From the NCBI GenBank assembly GCA_963791455.1, contig CAWBSM010000002.1:558001-622000 (forward strand): DNA of 64,000 nt, read 5' to 3'. Position 1 is the first letter of the stretch. Each line of letters starts with the position of its first letter. Both the position numbers and the translations under genes were made by a program. Source of the DNA: Bog-473 sp963791455. Lineage in GTDB: Bacteria > Actinomycetota > Acidimicrobiia > Acidimicrobiales > RAAP-2. Under the pieces are notes generated by a model. It was not told the origin of the DNA, searched no databases, and saw only the letters and a program-made list of their open reading frames with translations. Shown one piece after another: positions 28,210-37,313 of this stretch.

Positions 28210-28596
28210 TCAGGCCCAGGGACCGATCCCAAGCTGCTGCATCCTTGACAGGTTGTCTTCCACCCCGATCGCCGACACGATCTTACCGCCCTCGAACCCG
28301 AATACGTAGATCTCATCGACCTGTTCAAACCGACGGCCTGTGCCGGGCACACCAAGCCAGTCACCTAGATGGGTGCCTGAACACTTAAGGTGAGCAACGA
28401 CCTTCTGCCCCTCGGCGATTAGCTCCACGATCTGCATCTCGAAATCCGGGAACGCGCTCTGAAACGGACGCACCCAGCGCTTGGCGATCGGTGCGAAGTC
28501 CCCCGCAACGACTTCGTCAACAATCTCGATGTTTCGCTGGGTTATCGCTTCCTCAATAAGCCGGCGCACCAGCATTTTGTTCTCTTCCGCTGACAT
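28210..28596 (-). CDS. SnoaL-like polyketide cyclase / ester cyclase family protein
   Basis: A 128-residue protein from ATG 28596, which follows GGAGGAGGTGGGAACG; a GTG nine bases upstream is a poorer choice. It shows the alpha+beta barrel pattern of the SnoaL/NTF2-like group: ENKMLVRRLIEEAITQRNIEIVDEVV, FPDFEMQIVELIAEGQKVVAHLKCSGTH-like strands, and EIYVFGFEGGKIVSAIGVEDN. Members catalyse aldol cyclisations or hydrolyses, or simply bind small molecules. It is isolated, with a small membrane protein about 100 bases further upstream. Confidence 0.88.
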   Translation of the reverse strand: MSAEENKMLVRRLIEEAITQRNIEIVDEVVAGDFAPIAKRWVRPFQSAFPDFEMQIVELIAEGQKVVAHLKCSGTHLGDWLGVPGTGRRFEQVDEIYVFGFEGGKIVSAIGVEDNLSRMQQLGIGPWA

Positions 28597-28701
28597 CGTT
28601 CCCACCTCCTCCAGTACCAGGCGGGTTGCTTACCATCTGTCACGCCGGGACTTGCCAATAACGAGCGGGGCGCTCAGGTTTCCTCATACCTCGCGGCCGG
28701 A

Positions 28702-28944
28702 TCAGTGGGCTATCTCGGCTGCTCCGTACCAGCGCCGCAAGGCCACCCCAGACCAGATCAGTTCGACAACCCCAAATGGCCATGCTCCGGAGAGGAACCC
28801 GTAGGCGCTGGAGAGTACACATCCGAAGGCAAACAGAAAAACGAACTGTCTGCCTTTCTTCTCCAAGGCATACATCGCCATCATGAACGAGACGGCGCAA
28901 ACCCCATAGATAGTGATTGCGACGGTGGACATGTTCTCATTCAA
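28702..28944 (-). CDS. small two-helix membrane protein
   Basis: An 80-residue product with two strong hydrophobic stretches, VAITIYGVCAVSFMMAMYAL and FVFLFAFGCVLSSAYGFLSG, joined by the charged EKKGRQ, and a short C-terminal tail ending RRWYGAAEIAH. The charge pattern suggests both ends outside and the loop inside, or the reverse. I recall similar small unknown membrane proteins in actinobacteria. The start may be the first ATG or the one four codons later. Function unknown. Confidence 0.7.
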   Translation of the reverse strand: MNENMSTVAITIYGVCAVSFMMAMYALEKKGRQFVFLFAFGCVLSSAYGFLSGAWPFGVVELIWSGVALRRWYGAAEIAH

Positions 28945-29118
28945 GCGGACAAGAGCGCGTCGCGTACGTAACTCGACTTTGCCTGCCCCTGTATAACGCC
29001 GGAACTGGGACTACCTGGTCGAGCGCACTGGGAAAGCGAGCAGACACGGAAGTAGATCAGGCAGTCGTCGATGGAGTACACCGCCGTGCTGGAGCACGAC
29101 GAGATTCACAGACTTTAG

Positions 29119-29994
29119 CTAGACATCTCGGATGAACGGGTAATTAACCTCCGCCGCCGCGAGTGGGCCGTACATATCTGGTCGCCGCATGGCGTTGCCC
29201 GCCATTTCGCGTTCTCGATACTGGCGGATCCGATCCATGTCGAAGTCAGCGAGGAGAATCGTCTCTGTGGCTCCGCTCTCCACAACGAGGGTGTCCAAGG
29301 TGTGGCCCCCCTCGTCGTAAGCAACTGGACTGAACGCCACCGAGTGCCCGTTGAATTCCCTTCCGGGCGCAGGCGCATAGTTGGCCATCGCAACGCCGAC
29401 CATATTCTCGTACGCGCGCGTCCGAAACTGTGCCAAACGGTGCACATCGAGACGGCACGCATTGGGCGTGAGGATGATTTCGGCCCCATTGAGCATCAGA
29501 AGCCGAGCGCTTTCGGGGAATTCTCGGTCAAAACAGATCATGGCGCCCACTTGTACCGGGCCAGCCGCCGTGTCTAAGACGGAGACCGGGAAGCCGTCAC
29601 CGGCGACGAGCGAACGTTCGGGCTGATCCCACCGACATAGATGGACCTTCGAGTACGTGAAGACTTCGCCGCCGTGTCGATCGAAGAGAGTCACTGAGTT
29701 CTGGGGGCCAGACGCGCTTGCGTTCAGGTAGGTGATGGCTATTGCCATCTCCAGCTGGCGAGCCAGATCCTTAAAGTGGCTCACGAAAGCGCCATCGATC
29801 GGAACCGCCAGGGATTCCCAGCCCTGTAGCTCCGTGAGGGAGTGATAGCCAACGCTCCACATCTCGGGGAAGATCGCAACATCGGCCTGAAGGGCTTGAG
29901 CCCTTCGGCAGAGTGCGACTCCCCGAGTCAAGTTCTCATCCGGATTGGGTGGACCCGGCGGCGCCTGAAGCAGGGCCACTTTCAAGGTGTTCAT
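29119..29994 (-). CDS. carbon-nitrogen hydrolase (nitrilase superfamily)
   Basis: The 291-residue enzyme starts at ATG 29994 after GGGAGGCGAAG; a longer open frame to 30042 is less likely. The Glu-Lys-Cys triad of nitrilases and amidases is clear: FPEMW (Glu near 44), TYSKVHLCRWD (Lys) and GAMICFDREFPES (Cys). The family cleaves non-peptide C-N bonds in amides, carbamoyls or nitriles in the cytoplasm. The RPDMYGPLAA-like ending is typical. No obvious pathway partner lies nearby. Confidence 0.9.
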   Translation of the reverse strand: MNTLKVALLQAPPGPPNPDENLTRGVALCRRAQALQADVAIFPEMWSVGYHSLTELQGWESLAVPIDGAFVSHFKDLARQLEMAIAITYLNASASGPQNSVTLFDRHGGEVFTYSKVHLCRWDQPERSLVAGDGFPVSVLDTAAGPVQVGAMICFDREFPESARLLMLNGAEIILTPNACRLDVHRLAQFRTRAYENMVGVAMANYAPAPGREFNGHSVAFSPVAYDEGGHTLDTLVVESGATETILLADFDMDRIRQYREREMAGNAMRRPDMYGPLAAAEVNYPFIRDV

Positions 29995-30457
29995 CTTCGC
30001 CTCCCGTCTCAGTGTTCCACCAGCCGCCGGACGCGGCCACACGGGGCGTCAACCAACCGCTCTGGAGAAGAGAGGCATCGACCGGAGGTACGTTCAAGGG
30101 CCGCCCTGTCCGGGTGCGCCGGGTAGGCGTTACGGGCGACTTGGGCGCTCTTCGGGCCGTAGTAGCGACCAGCTCATTCGAAGATCATGGCCAATCTGCC
30201 ATCAGCCAGAGACTGGACCTCGTTTGTTCGCAAATAGCGATGCTGCTGTCCATCGGTCATGACGACGCAGAGTTCAGTCGTATCGCGGTCGATTGGATGC
30301 TGTTGTCCATCGGACCCTGGTTGAACGCCGCAGTCTCGAGCAGATCGCTGCCGATATTCGTTGGCACCCTCCCGAGACTCTCATTGATCGCCCGCCGACG
30401 CCATTGAACTAGGTCGCCAGCGAGCCCGCCTGGGGCAGGGCCGGCCATGCATTGCTC
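29995..30457. other. intergenic stretch, no convincing gene
   Basis: About 460 bases. It contains an imperfect 18-bp direct repeat (GATGCTGYTGTCCATCGG at about 30239 and 30297). Frames here do not look like proteins. Confidence 0.4.
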
Positions 30458-30694
30458 CTACTCTGGCTTGCCTTGCTCGACCCAGCGTTCGAACAGCTCG
30501 ACCCAGTTCGGAGGCCACGCACCGTCGCACGGCATCGAGCCATTCTTGAGGCGATCGGCAATGGCGGCAGCGTGGGTCTGGACATCGGTGTAAGACCACA
30601 GATCGAAAGCTCTGCGCATCGACTCACGATCATCTTCTCGGAAAAGAGGTCTAATGTCAGCCTCGAAGCTGATCTCCGGTGGTGGCATCTTCAC
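30458..30694 (-). CDS. conserved small protein of unknown function
   Basis: This 78-residue protein begins MKMPPPEISFEADIRPLF and contains REDDRESMRRAFDLWSY, DVQTHAAAIADRLKNG and MPCDGAWPPNWVELFERWVE. The SFxxDIRPLFRE ... MPCDGAWPP pattern recurs in small bacterial proteins I have seen annotated only as hypothetical, so it is probably a real conserved domain. There is one Cys in the CDGAWPP motif. It stands alone, with a decayed tRNA-like sequence beyond it. Confidence 0.65.
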   Translation of the reverse strand: MKMPPPEISFEADIRPLFREDDRESMRRAFDLWSYTDVQTHAAAIADRLKNGSMPCDGAWPPNWVELFERWVEQGKPE

Positions 30695-30737
30695 ATCCTC
30701 TCGTGGTTGTGCACGTGATCTTCAAAGAATGAACGCC

Positions 30738-30771
30738 GATTCGAACCTGTGACCCTCACCTTGCCGAGATG
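30738..30771 (-). tRNA. decayed tRNA-Gly 3'-half remnant
   Basis: On the plus strand, 34 bases starting GATTCGAACC match the complement of the anticodon-to-T-arm part of the intact tRNA-Gly at 63822-63896 at 29 of 34 positions, in the same orientation. There is no 5' half and the anticodon stem is damaged. I read it as an old copy of the attachment-site-like tRNA end also present at 49585-49634. Confidence 0.45.
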
Positions 30772-30954
30772 GTCGATTTCCTCCTTTCGGTCGTTCGAGT
30801 CCTGACCCTCTCTTCCGGCCACGTAGTTTTCCAGACCGTCCGCTGCGTCTCGCCTGTAGGAGCGGGCTCTCCTGTCAATGACAGCCTTCAAGGGCTCCAC
30901 CGTCCCCCGGGCTCGCGATCTAGTCGACCTGGGTCATGACAAGTGCGTCGGTGT

Positions 30955-31401
30955 CTACGGCCAGCCGCAGTTGCTGCAGTAGCCCTGGAAGAGGACTTCG
31001 CGGTTCACGATCCGGTAGCCGAAGCGCTGCGAGGCGGACAACGCAAGCGCGTCTAGTCCCTGCGGATGCACGTCGCGCAGCTCACCACACTTGAGGCACA
31101 CGAGGTGGTGGTGGCCGTCCTCGGTGTTGGGGTCGTAGCGCGTGGGCCCGCAACCGGCATCCACCTGCTTGACCTGGCCCATCGACACCAGCTCGTTGAG
31201 CGCGTTGTACACGGTGGCCAGGCTGACCTCTGGGAGCCGCTCTCGGGCCCGCTCGAACACCTCTTCTGCGGTCAGGTGGACGTGGTCACCACTCATTACC
31301 TCGGCTATTACCCGTCGCTGCGGAGTCAAGCGCCAGTCCAGCGCTCGCAGGCGCTCGAGCAACGGCGTCGAGGTCACACCTCCATGTATACCAGCAAGCA
31401 C
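30955..31401 (-). CDS. furA: Fur-family regulator (PerR/FurA-like)
   Basis: The 148-residue protein has the Fur winged helix (LTPQRRVIAEVM, LTAEEVFERARERLPEVSLATVYNALNEL) and the dimerisation domain with HHHLVCLKCGELRDV and GYCSNCGWP, whose two CxxC pairs form the structural zinc site. Its place beside katG indicates a PerR/FurA-type peroxide sensor that represses katG and itself. It is divergent from katG, whereas mycobacterial furA-katG is codirectional. A 7-1-7 box lies 26-40 bases upstream of the start. The start may be GTG 31401 or the in-frame GTG eight codons later (VTSTPLLERL). Confidence 0.88.
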   Translation of the reverse strand: MLAGIHGGVTSTPLLERLRALDWRLTPQRRVIAEVMSGDHVHLTAEEVFERARERLPEVSLATVYNALNELVSMGQVKQVDAGCGPTRYDPNTEDGHHHLVCLKCGELRDVHPQGLDALALSASQRFGYRIVNREVLFQGYCSNCGWP

Positions 31402-31426
31402 CTCTAAAACTAGGGCTGGGGTAACT

Positions 31427-31441
31427 CTTGAATGATTCTAG
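31427..31441. promoter_or_regulatory. Fur/PerR-type 7-1-7 operator
   Basis: CTTGAAT-G-ATTCTAG is an almost perfect 7-1-7 inverted repeat (one mismatch) of the shape used by PerR and FurA proteins. It lies between the divergent Fur-family gene and the small gene plus katG. Confidence 0.65.
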
Positions 31442-31553
31442 GTCCAGCCCCTAAGGTGAGCGAAGAGTCGGAACTCCAACGGGAGGCCGATGGGACGCAG
31501 GAAGCGGTCAGGATGGCGCGAGGACGTCGGAAACTCGCCGGGAGGAGGCAGTC

Positions 31554-32030
31554 GTGAGCGATGACGAGGAGCCGGGCTCCGACAAACGCACCGACTCCAC
31601 CCGGGCCTTCGAAGAGATCGATGCCCAGGTCTTTCTCGGACCCGACCAGGGGGCCACGCGGTTGGAGGCGGCCGCGAGCGATCGTTGGGGTCGGCCGTCC
31701 GCTGCCACGGTGGACGCGTATCGCCGCATGATCGCACTTGTCGTGAAGCGTGACCTCACCGACTCCGACCGTCCGAAGCGGAGTGACCGTAGGCCACGGA
31801 CCGCGCCAGCCGCCCGGATCGGGCAACGCGGTCTGATCACGCCGTCGACGAAGCTGAGGTCATCCACCGGGGCCAATGTCCCCGATGTGTTGCGGCGACT
31901 TCAGTCTCGTACGCCGCAAAAAGCGAGCAAGTGGCACGCGACACGAGTTGGACAGGACAGCCTTGGAGCCAAGGTCGCCAACGATTCGAACATCGAGGCA
32001 TCAAAGGGATACAGCGAGAAAGGAAAATGA
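31554..32030 (+). CDS. small unknown protein coupled to katG
   Basis: A GTG at 31554 stands seven bases behind a strong ribosome-binding site (GGGAGGAGG). The 158-codon frame ends in a TGA that overlaps the katG ATG by four bases (ATGA). These two signals argue for a real, translationally coupled gene. The N-terminal half (MSDDEEPGSDKRTDSTRAF, VDAYRRMIALVVKRD) is acidic and then helical. The second half is basic, Ser/Thr/Lys-rich and looks disordered. No family is recognised. It might assist KatG, but that is inference. Confidence 0.55.
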   Translation: MSDDEEPGSDKRTDSTRAFEEIDAQVFLGPDQGATRLEAAASDRWGRPSAATVDAYRRMIALVVKRDLTDSDRPKRSDRRPRTAPAARIGQRGLITPSTKLRSSTGANVPDVLRRLQSRTPQKASKWHATRVGQDSLGAKVANDSNIEASKGYSEKGK

Positions 32031-34237
32031 CAGACATGTCTGACCGCAGCGAAAGCGAGAGCCCAGTAATCCCCTCCCCGACTCCCAAACCGCATCGGCC
32101 CATGTCGAACCGGGACTGGTGGCCGGATCAACCCGACCTACGGGTTCTCAGTCAGCACTCGCTGCGTTCCAATCCGATGGGCGAGGAGTTCAACTACGCG
32201 GACGAGTTCGCGACCCTCGACCCCGACGCGCTGAAGCGGGATCTCGTCGAGGTGATGACGACGTCGCAGGACTGGTGGCCGGCCGACTACGGCCATTACG
32301 GGCCGCTGTTCATCCGGCTGACGTGGCACGCCGCCGGTACGTACCGCATCGCCGATGGCCGGGGCGGTGGGGGCGAAGGCGCGCAGCGTTTCGCCCCCCT
32401 CAACAGTTGGCCTGACAATGCCAGCCTCGACAAGGCGCGCCGGTTACTTTGGCCGGTGAAGCAGAAGTACGGGCGGAAAATCTCGTGGGCCGATCTAATC
32501 ATCCTCGCCGGCAATGTCGCCCTGGAATCGATGGGGTTCAAGACGTTCGGCTTCGGCTTCGGGCGGGAGGACATCTGGGAACCCGACGAGATCTTCTGGG
32601 GCCCCGAGGACACGTGGCTCGGCGATGAGCGCTATAGCGGCGACAGGGACCTCGCTCATCCTTTCGGAGCCGTGCAGATGGGCCTGATCTATGTAAACCC
32701 AGAGGGACCCAACGGAAACCCAGACCCGCTGGCTGCAGCCAAGGACATTCGGGAGACCTTCCGACGCATGGCGATGAACGACGAGGAGACACTTGCTCTC
32801 ATCGTCGGCGGTCACACGTTCGGCAAGACCCATGGTGCAGCCGGTTCCGAGTACGTCGGTCCGGAACCCGAGGGAGCCCCCCTCGAGGAGCAAGGTTTCG
32901 GTTGGAAGAACACCTTCGGCAGCGGCAAGGGCGACGACACGATCACAAGTGGGCTGGAGGGCGCCTGGACCAACGAGCCGACGAAGTGGGACAACGGGTT
33001 CCTGGACAACCTGTTCAAGTACGACTGGGAGCTGACGACGAGTCCTGCCGGTGCACAGCAGTGGACGCCGAAGAATCCCGAGGCACAAGGCACCGTGCCC
33101 GACGCTCATGATCAGTCGAAGAAGCACGCCCCCATGATGTTGACGACGGACTTGGCCCTGAAGATGGATCCGATCTACGCGCCAATCGCGAAGCGCTTCC
33201 ATGAGAATCCTGACCAGCTTGCAGACGCGTTCGCCAGGGCGTGGTACAAGCTGTTGCACCGCGACATGGGACCCGTCTCGCGATACCTCGGTCCGTGGGT
33301 TCCGGAGCCCCAGCTGTGGCAGGACCCCGTGCCCGCGGTCGATCATGAACTGATCGGGGTGGGTGACATCGCGACCCTGAAGAGCAAGATCCTCGCCTCG
33401 GGACTGTCCATCTCCCAGTTGGTGTCTACTGCCTGGGCGTCGGCGGCAAGCTTCCGCGGCACCGACAAGCGTGGCGGGGCCAACGGGGCGCGGCTTCGTC
33501 TTGCGCCGCAAAAGGACTGGGAGGTCAACGATCCGGCCGAACTGGCCAAGGTGCTAAAGACTCTCGAGCAGATCCAAGAGGACTTCAACGCCTCACAGCC
33601 CAGCGGAAAGAAGGTCTCGCTCGCCGACTTGATCGTTCTGAGCGGCTGCGCCGCCGTCGAACAGGCGGCGAAGAATGGCGGGCATGATGTCGCGGTCCCG
33701 TTTGCGCCGGGGCGAACGGACGCCTCCCAAGAGGAGACTGACGTGGAGTCGTTTGCCGTGCTCGAACCGACCGCCGACGGGTTCCGCAACTACGTCCGCG
33801 CCGGAACGAAGTTGCCGGCGGAAACCCTTCTGCTCGACCGGGCCAACCTGTTGACGCTGACCGCTTTCGAGATGACGGTTCTGATCGGCGGCATGCGGGC
33901 CCTGAATGCCAACTTCGGGCAATCTCAACAAGGCGTCTTCACTGACCAGCCCGGGACGCTGACCAACGACTTTTTCGTGAACCTCCTCGATATCAGCACC
34001 GAGTGGAGGGCTTCCGCCTCGTCCGAGGGCGTCTACGAAGGTCGGGATCGCAGCACGGGCAAGATCACCTGGACCGGCACCGCGGTCGACCTCGTCTTCG
34101 GTTCGAACTCCCAACTCCGAGGGATAGCGGAGATCTACGCCTGTGACGACTCGAAGAGCAAGTTCGTGAGTGCCTTTGTGGCGGCGTGGGACAAGGTCAT
34201 GAACCTCGATCGCTTCGACCTCAGGGCTGGGCACTGA
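32027..34237 (+). CDS. katG: catalase-peroxidase KatG
   Basis: The 736-residue heme enzyme degrades hydrogen peroxide by catalase and peroxidase activities. From ATG 32027 (after GAGAAAGGAAA) it shows the distal triad R97, W100 and H101 (FIRLTWHAAGTYR), the proximal histidine H263 (GGHTFGKTHG), and Y222 and M248, which with W100 form the Met-Tyr-Trp adduct needed for catalase activity. Each is seven residues below the M. tuberculosis number. The second, heme-free C-terminal domain is complete. The start overlaps the preceding small gene, and peroxide control through the Fur-type regulator is likely. Confidence 0.97.
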   Translation: MTDMSDRSESESPVIPSPTPKPHRPMSNRDWWPDQPDLRVLSQHSLRSNPMGEEFNYADEFATLDPDALKRDLVEVMTTSQDWWPADYGHYGPLFIRLTWHAAGTYRIADGRGGGGEGAQRFAPLNSWPDNASLDKARRLLWPVKQKYGRKISWADLIILAGNVALESMGFKTFGFGFGREDIWEPDEIFWGPEDTWLGDERYSGDRDLAHPFGAVQMGLIYVNPEGPNGNPDPLAAAKDIRETFRRMAMNDEETLALIVGGHTFGKTHGAAGSEYVGPEPEGAPLEEQGFGWKNTFGSGKGDDTITSGLEGAWTNEPTKWDNGFLDNLFKYDWELTTSPAGAQQWTPKNPEAQGTVPDAHDQSKKHAPMMLTTDLALKMDPIYAPIAKRFHENPDQLADAFARAWYKLLHRDMGPVSRYLGPWVPEPQLWQDPVPAVDHELIGVGDIATLKSKILASGLSISQLVSTAWASAASFRGTDKRGGANGARLRLAPQKDWEVNDPAELAKVLKTLEQIQEDFNASQPSGKKVSLADLIVLSGCAAVEQAAKNGGHDVAVPFAPGRTDASQEETDVESFAVLEPTADGFRNYVRAGTKLPAETLLLDRANLLTLTAFEMTVLIGGMRALNANFGQSQQGVFTDQPGTLTNDFFVNLLDISTEWRASASSEGVYEGRDRSTGKITWTGTAVDLVFGSNSQLRGIAEIYACDDSKSKFVSAFVAAWDKVMNLDRFDLRAGH

Positions 34238-34539
34238 AAGGGTTCCTGGCGAGTCGCGCGAACCGCTGAAGTCGGTAGATAAACCCGGCGAGCGGGAGCA
34301 CCGGGAGCGGGGCATGCCACCGGACAGTCCGGCTGATCCCACGGGACCTCTAGTGCGGGCGACCTCCCGGGTCGGCACGGCGACCATGACGCCTACCGTC
34401 GCGTCCGCTGGGAACCGCCTTTGGGGTTGTAGTTGGTACCGGCAGGCCTGTGGGCGCGATCGATGCGATCGCCACCGGCTCAGCCATCGACCGCGTCAGT
34501 TGTCGTGTAGCCGGACGTCCGCGCCGGGAACCTCTGACG
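34238..34539. other. intergenic region after katG, nothing recognised
   Basis: 302 bases. No gene or clear terminator hairpin with a T-tract is visible. Confidence 0.4.
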
Positions 34540-34764
34540 TCAGCGTCGGAGGATCATGGCTAAAAACTCTGCCTCACTGATCTCGGGACGTTTGGTCGCG
34601 GCGAGCAATGTCAACGTTCCCTTCTTCGCGAGCTCCCTCAGGTGGTCCAGTGCCACCTTCCGTTTCGGTTGCAACAGTTCGTCGTGGTGGCGACGGGTAA
34701 ATTCCTTGAACCGTGCGGGCTGGTGTGCCCAGAGTGTGGAGCCATCCTCGGCGGGTCCGAACAT
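34540..34764 (-). pseudogene. truncated DUF488 family protein
   Basis: The 74 codons correspond to the C-terminal half of a DUF488 protein: LWAHQPARFKEFTRRHHDEL, ALDHLRELAKKGTLTLLAATK and a short ending. Full-length members are about 115-125 residues and start with an IYDRVWPRG-like segment, which I could not find upstream on the minus strand in any frame. The gene therefore seems 5'-truncated. Function of the family is poorly known. Confidence 0.6.
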
Positions 34765-35020
34765 CGCTCAGGTTGTTCCGAACCCGGGCACCTCTGATGC
34801 AAACCGACCTCGCGCTCAGATGTCAAGAGACGAGCATCCACCAGGGTGGATTGCTAGCTTTTGCATTAGAAATTCATATCCGTATCAATACCAACAAACC
34901 CGGACCCGACCGCTGTTGCACCGCGTCAGAATATGCCCAGTTGAGATGGTTCTCCTCATGTTCGACCCTGACAACCCGACCCCAGAACGTCCGGACCGGG
35001 CACCGGTCTGAGCGGCATAC
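34765..35020. other. intergenic, nothing recognised
   Basis: Divergent 256-base gap upstream of the SnoaL-like gene. The part around 34850-34900 is locally AT-richer than its surroundings, which could mark a promoter. Confidence 0.35.
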
Positions 35021-35518
35021 GTGTCTGATCCTGCCGACGTTGAAATCCGATTGCGTCGACTAGAGGACGAGTCGGCCATCAAGCGAGTGCTCATGTCGTA
35101 CGGCCCCGCCGCCGATTCCGGCCTGTCCACCTTCGCCGCGGACCTCTGGCTCGAAGATGGCGAGTACGACTGGGACGCTAACGGCGAGCCCCACCGAAGC
35201 GCCGCTTCCGTGGACGCAATGCTGCAGAGCGATGCCCACCGGCAACTCATGTCAGAAGGCGTGGCTCACTTTGGTGGTCCCTTGCTCCTCGAGGTCGACG
35301 GCGACACCGCGATGGCTATCAATTACTCCCTGATTATGCGGCGTGATGAGGGACGTTTTTATCTCTGGCGGGTGAGTGCGGTTCGGTGGGAACTCGAACG
35401 ATTCGACTCTAAGTGGCGCGTGCGCCGCCGGACCAACCGTCTCCTCGACGAGACAGGCCGCGGCCACCAGCTCTTCGGTTCCGCACTGCACGCGCTGTAC
35501 CCCAAGGACACTTCGTGA
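35021..35518 (+). CDS. SnoaL-like domain protein
   Basis: A 165-residue protein starting with GTG, of the NTF2/SnoaL-like group common in steroid- and polyketide-degrading actinobacteria. It opens DVEIRLRRLEDESAIKRVLM. In the middle it contains DLWLEDGEYDW and VAHFGGPLLLEVDGDTAMAI, and it ends with VRRRTNRLLDE. Members are cyclases, dehydratases or isomerases, or non-catalytic. The TGA overlaps the GTG of the following SDR by four bases (GTGA), so the two are coupled and probably act on the same substrate. Confidence 0.85.
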   Translation: MSDPADVEIRLRRLEDESAIKRVLMSYGPAADSGLSTFAADLWLEDGEYDWDANGEPHRSAASVDAMLQSDAHRQLMSEGVAHFGGPLLLEVDGDTAMAINYSLIMRRDEGRFYLWRVSAVRWELERFDSKWRVRRRTNRLLDETGRGHQLFGSALHALYPKDTS

Positions 35519-36297
35519 GCGCACGACTGGCTGGGAAAGTCGCCATCATTACGGGCGCCAGTACGGGCCTCGGCCCGGTCATGGCAGCCCGGTTCGTGGA
35601 CGAAGGTGCCAAAGTCTTGCTCGCTGCACGGCGCGAGGACCTGGTCCGCGAGGCGGCGACAGCCGCGGGCGATGGCGCCCTCGCCATGCGGGCCGACGTC
35701 ACCAATGAAGACGATGTCATCGCCATGGTTTCTCGAACGGTCCAGGAGTTTGGGCATGTCGACGTGCTCTGCAACAATGCCGCCGCGCCCGGCACTGATC
35801 GCTACATCTGGGAACAAACCCTCGAGAACTGGAATTCCACCCTCGCGATCGACGTCACGGCGGCGATGCTGTGCACCCGTGAGGTTCTCAGACAGTCGAT
35901 GCTGGAACGGCGGACAGGCGCCATCCTCAATTTTTCGTCTACCGCCGGCTATGGCGGGGTACCCCGCAAGAGCCACTACGTCACTGCGAAAGCGGCGCTG
36001 CGAGCCCTTACCAAGGTCGTCGCCCTCGACGTTGGCGAGTACGGCATCCGCTGCAACTGCATCGTGCCGGGAGCTATCGACACTGAGCTGTGGCAGAACT
36101 GGGTCCGCCGGATGGCAGACGAACAAGGCGTCGAGTATGAGACGCATCGGGCACGGCTGCTACGCAGTACAGCGCTGCGAGACATCTCGACGACCGACGA
36201 CGTGGCCAATTTGGCCCTGTTCCTAGCCAGCGACGAGAGCAGGACGATCACCGGACAATCCATCCCTGTGGACGCCGGCGGATTCATGCAGGGATAG
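35515..36297 (+). CDS. SDR family oxidoreductase
   Basis: A 260-residue Rossmann dehydrogenase with TGASTGLGPVMAARF, DVLCNNAA, the serine in LNFSSTAGYGG and YVTAK as the active-site Tyr/Lys, RCNCIVPGAIDTEL and a C-terminal TGQSIPVDAGG. The frame is open upstream to 35413 but those residues belong to the antisense of the previous gene; the GTG at 35515 overlapping the previous TGA is the plausible start. It is the reductive or oxidative partner of the SnoaL-like protein. Confidence 0.9.
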   Translation: MSARLAGKVAIITGASTGLGPVMAARFVDEGAKVLLAARREDLVREAATAAGDGALAMRADVTNEDDVIAMVSRTVQEFGHVDVLCNNAAAPGTDRYIWEQTLENWNSTLAIDVTAAMLCTREVLRQSMLERRTGAILNFSSTAGYGGVPRKSHYVTAKAALRALTKVVALDVGEYGIRCNCIVPGAIDTELWQNWVRRMADEQGVEYETHRARLLRSTALRDISTTDDVANLALFLASDESRTITGQSIPVDAGGFMQG

Positions 36298-36373
36298 TTC
36301 TACGATCACGCGTCAGCCAACACCTCATCCCGTTTGGACAGCTCGATACGGCGCCACGAAGGAGGTCGAGCTC

Positions 36374-37243
36374 ATGACCCTGAAACTGTCGATCGCCACA
36401 CCCGTTGTGACAATGGCCGCCAGATCTCATGCATCCTGGGAGGTAGACGCGTCGATCGACGAGCTGGCTCGGATCGCAGAGAACGCCGATCGGCTCGGCT
36501 ATCACCATCTGACCTGTAGCGAGCACATTGCGCTGCCTGCGGCAGAGCTCGACCGACGGGGCGCTCGTTATTGGGACCCGCTCGCCACGTTCGGCTACCT
36601 CTCGGCTCGTACCAACCAAATCCGCTTCACAACCTTCGTCTTGGTGCTCGGGTATCACCATCCTCTCGACATTGCGAAGCGATACGGAACGTTAGACAAG
36701 GTGAGTAACGGACGGGTGATTCTCGGGGTGGGCGTCGGCACGCTCAAAGAGGAGTTCGACCTCATCGGCGCAACGTTCGACCGGCGCGGAGCTCGCGCCG
36801 ACGATGCCCTACGAGCCCTGCGCGCGTCACTGTCCCAGCCTGAGCCGCTGTACCACGGTGAGTTTTATGACTTCGAGGGTTTCGTCGTAGACCCTTGCGC
36901 AGTGCAGCACCGAGTTCCGCTGTGGGTCGGAGGTCGGACACTGCGTTCCATCCGAAGGGCGGCGACACTGGCCGACGGGTGGTGCCCATTCGCTGTGCCG
37001 CCAGCCCAGGCAGCAGACTGGCTCCGCAAAGTAGAGACCCCAGTCGGGTTCGAAGTTGTGCTTCCCCCGACGGCAATGCTCGATCCGATCAACGAGCCGG
37101 ACCGCGCTCAGGAGATTTTGGCGGAGACAGCCGCACACGGCGCGACGATCGTCTCCTGCATTTTCAGGCACCGATCGCTCGACGAGTATCTCGAAAAGCT
37201 GGAGGCACTCTCCATCGTTCATGGCGCAATGGGTGCGTCGTAA
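36374..37243 (+). CDS. LLM class F420-dependent oxidoreductase
   Basis: A 289-residue luciferase-like monooxygenase-fold protein: LARIAENADRLGYHHLTCSEH, IRFTTFVLVLGYHHPLDIAKRYGTLDKVSNGRVILGVGVG-type segments, and RVPLWVGGRTLRSIRRAATLADGWCPF. The pattern is that of the actinobacterial F420-dependent subfamily (TIGR03619-like). The start ATG follows GGAGGTCGAGCTC. It lies 76 bases after the SDR, so it may belong to the SnoaL-SDR unit. F420 as cofactor is inferred from the family. Confidence 0.88.
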   Translation: MTLKLSIATPVVTMAARSHASWEVDASIDELARIAENADRLGYHHLTCSEHIALPAAELDRRGARYWDPLATFGYLSARTNQIRFTTFVLVLGYHHPLDIAKRYGTLDKVSNGRVILGVGVGTLKEEFDLIGATFDRRGARADDALRALRASLSQPEPLYHGEFYDFEGFVVDPCAVQHRVPLWVGGRTLRSIRRAATLADGWCPFAVPPAQAADWLRKVETPVGFEVVLPPTAMLDPINEPDRAQEILAETAAHGATIVSCIFRHRSLDEYLEKLEALSIVHGAMGAS

Positions 37244-37313
37244 CCAGCTGTCCGCTGGAAGCGAAAGGACTTGAAAAAGACGGATTCGAACTCGAGGAAG
37301 CGTTATAACTTGG

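Noticed and set aside
30239..30314. Imperfect 18-bp direct repeat in the 30-kb gap
   Set aside because: Only two copies, about 57 bases apart, with no gene or structure that would give them meaning.
37275..37305. Another possible tRNA-like fragment (GACGGATTCGAACTCG)
   Set aside because: Only about 16 matching bases around the T-loop; too short to distinguish from chance.
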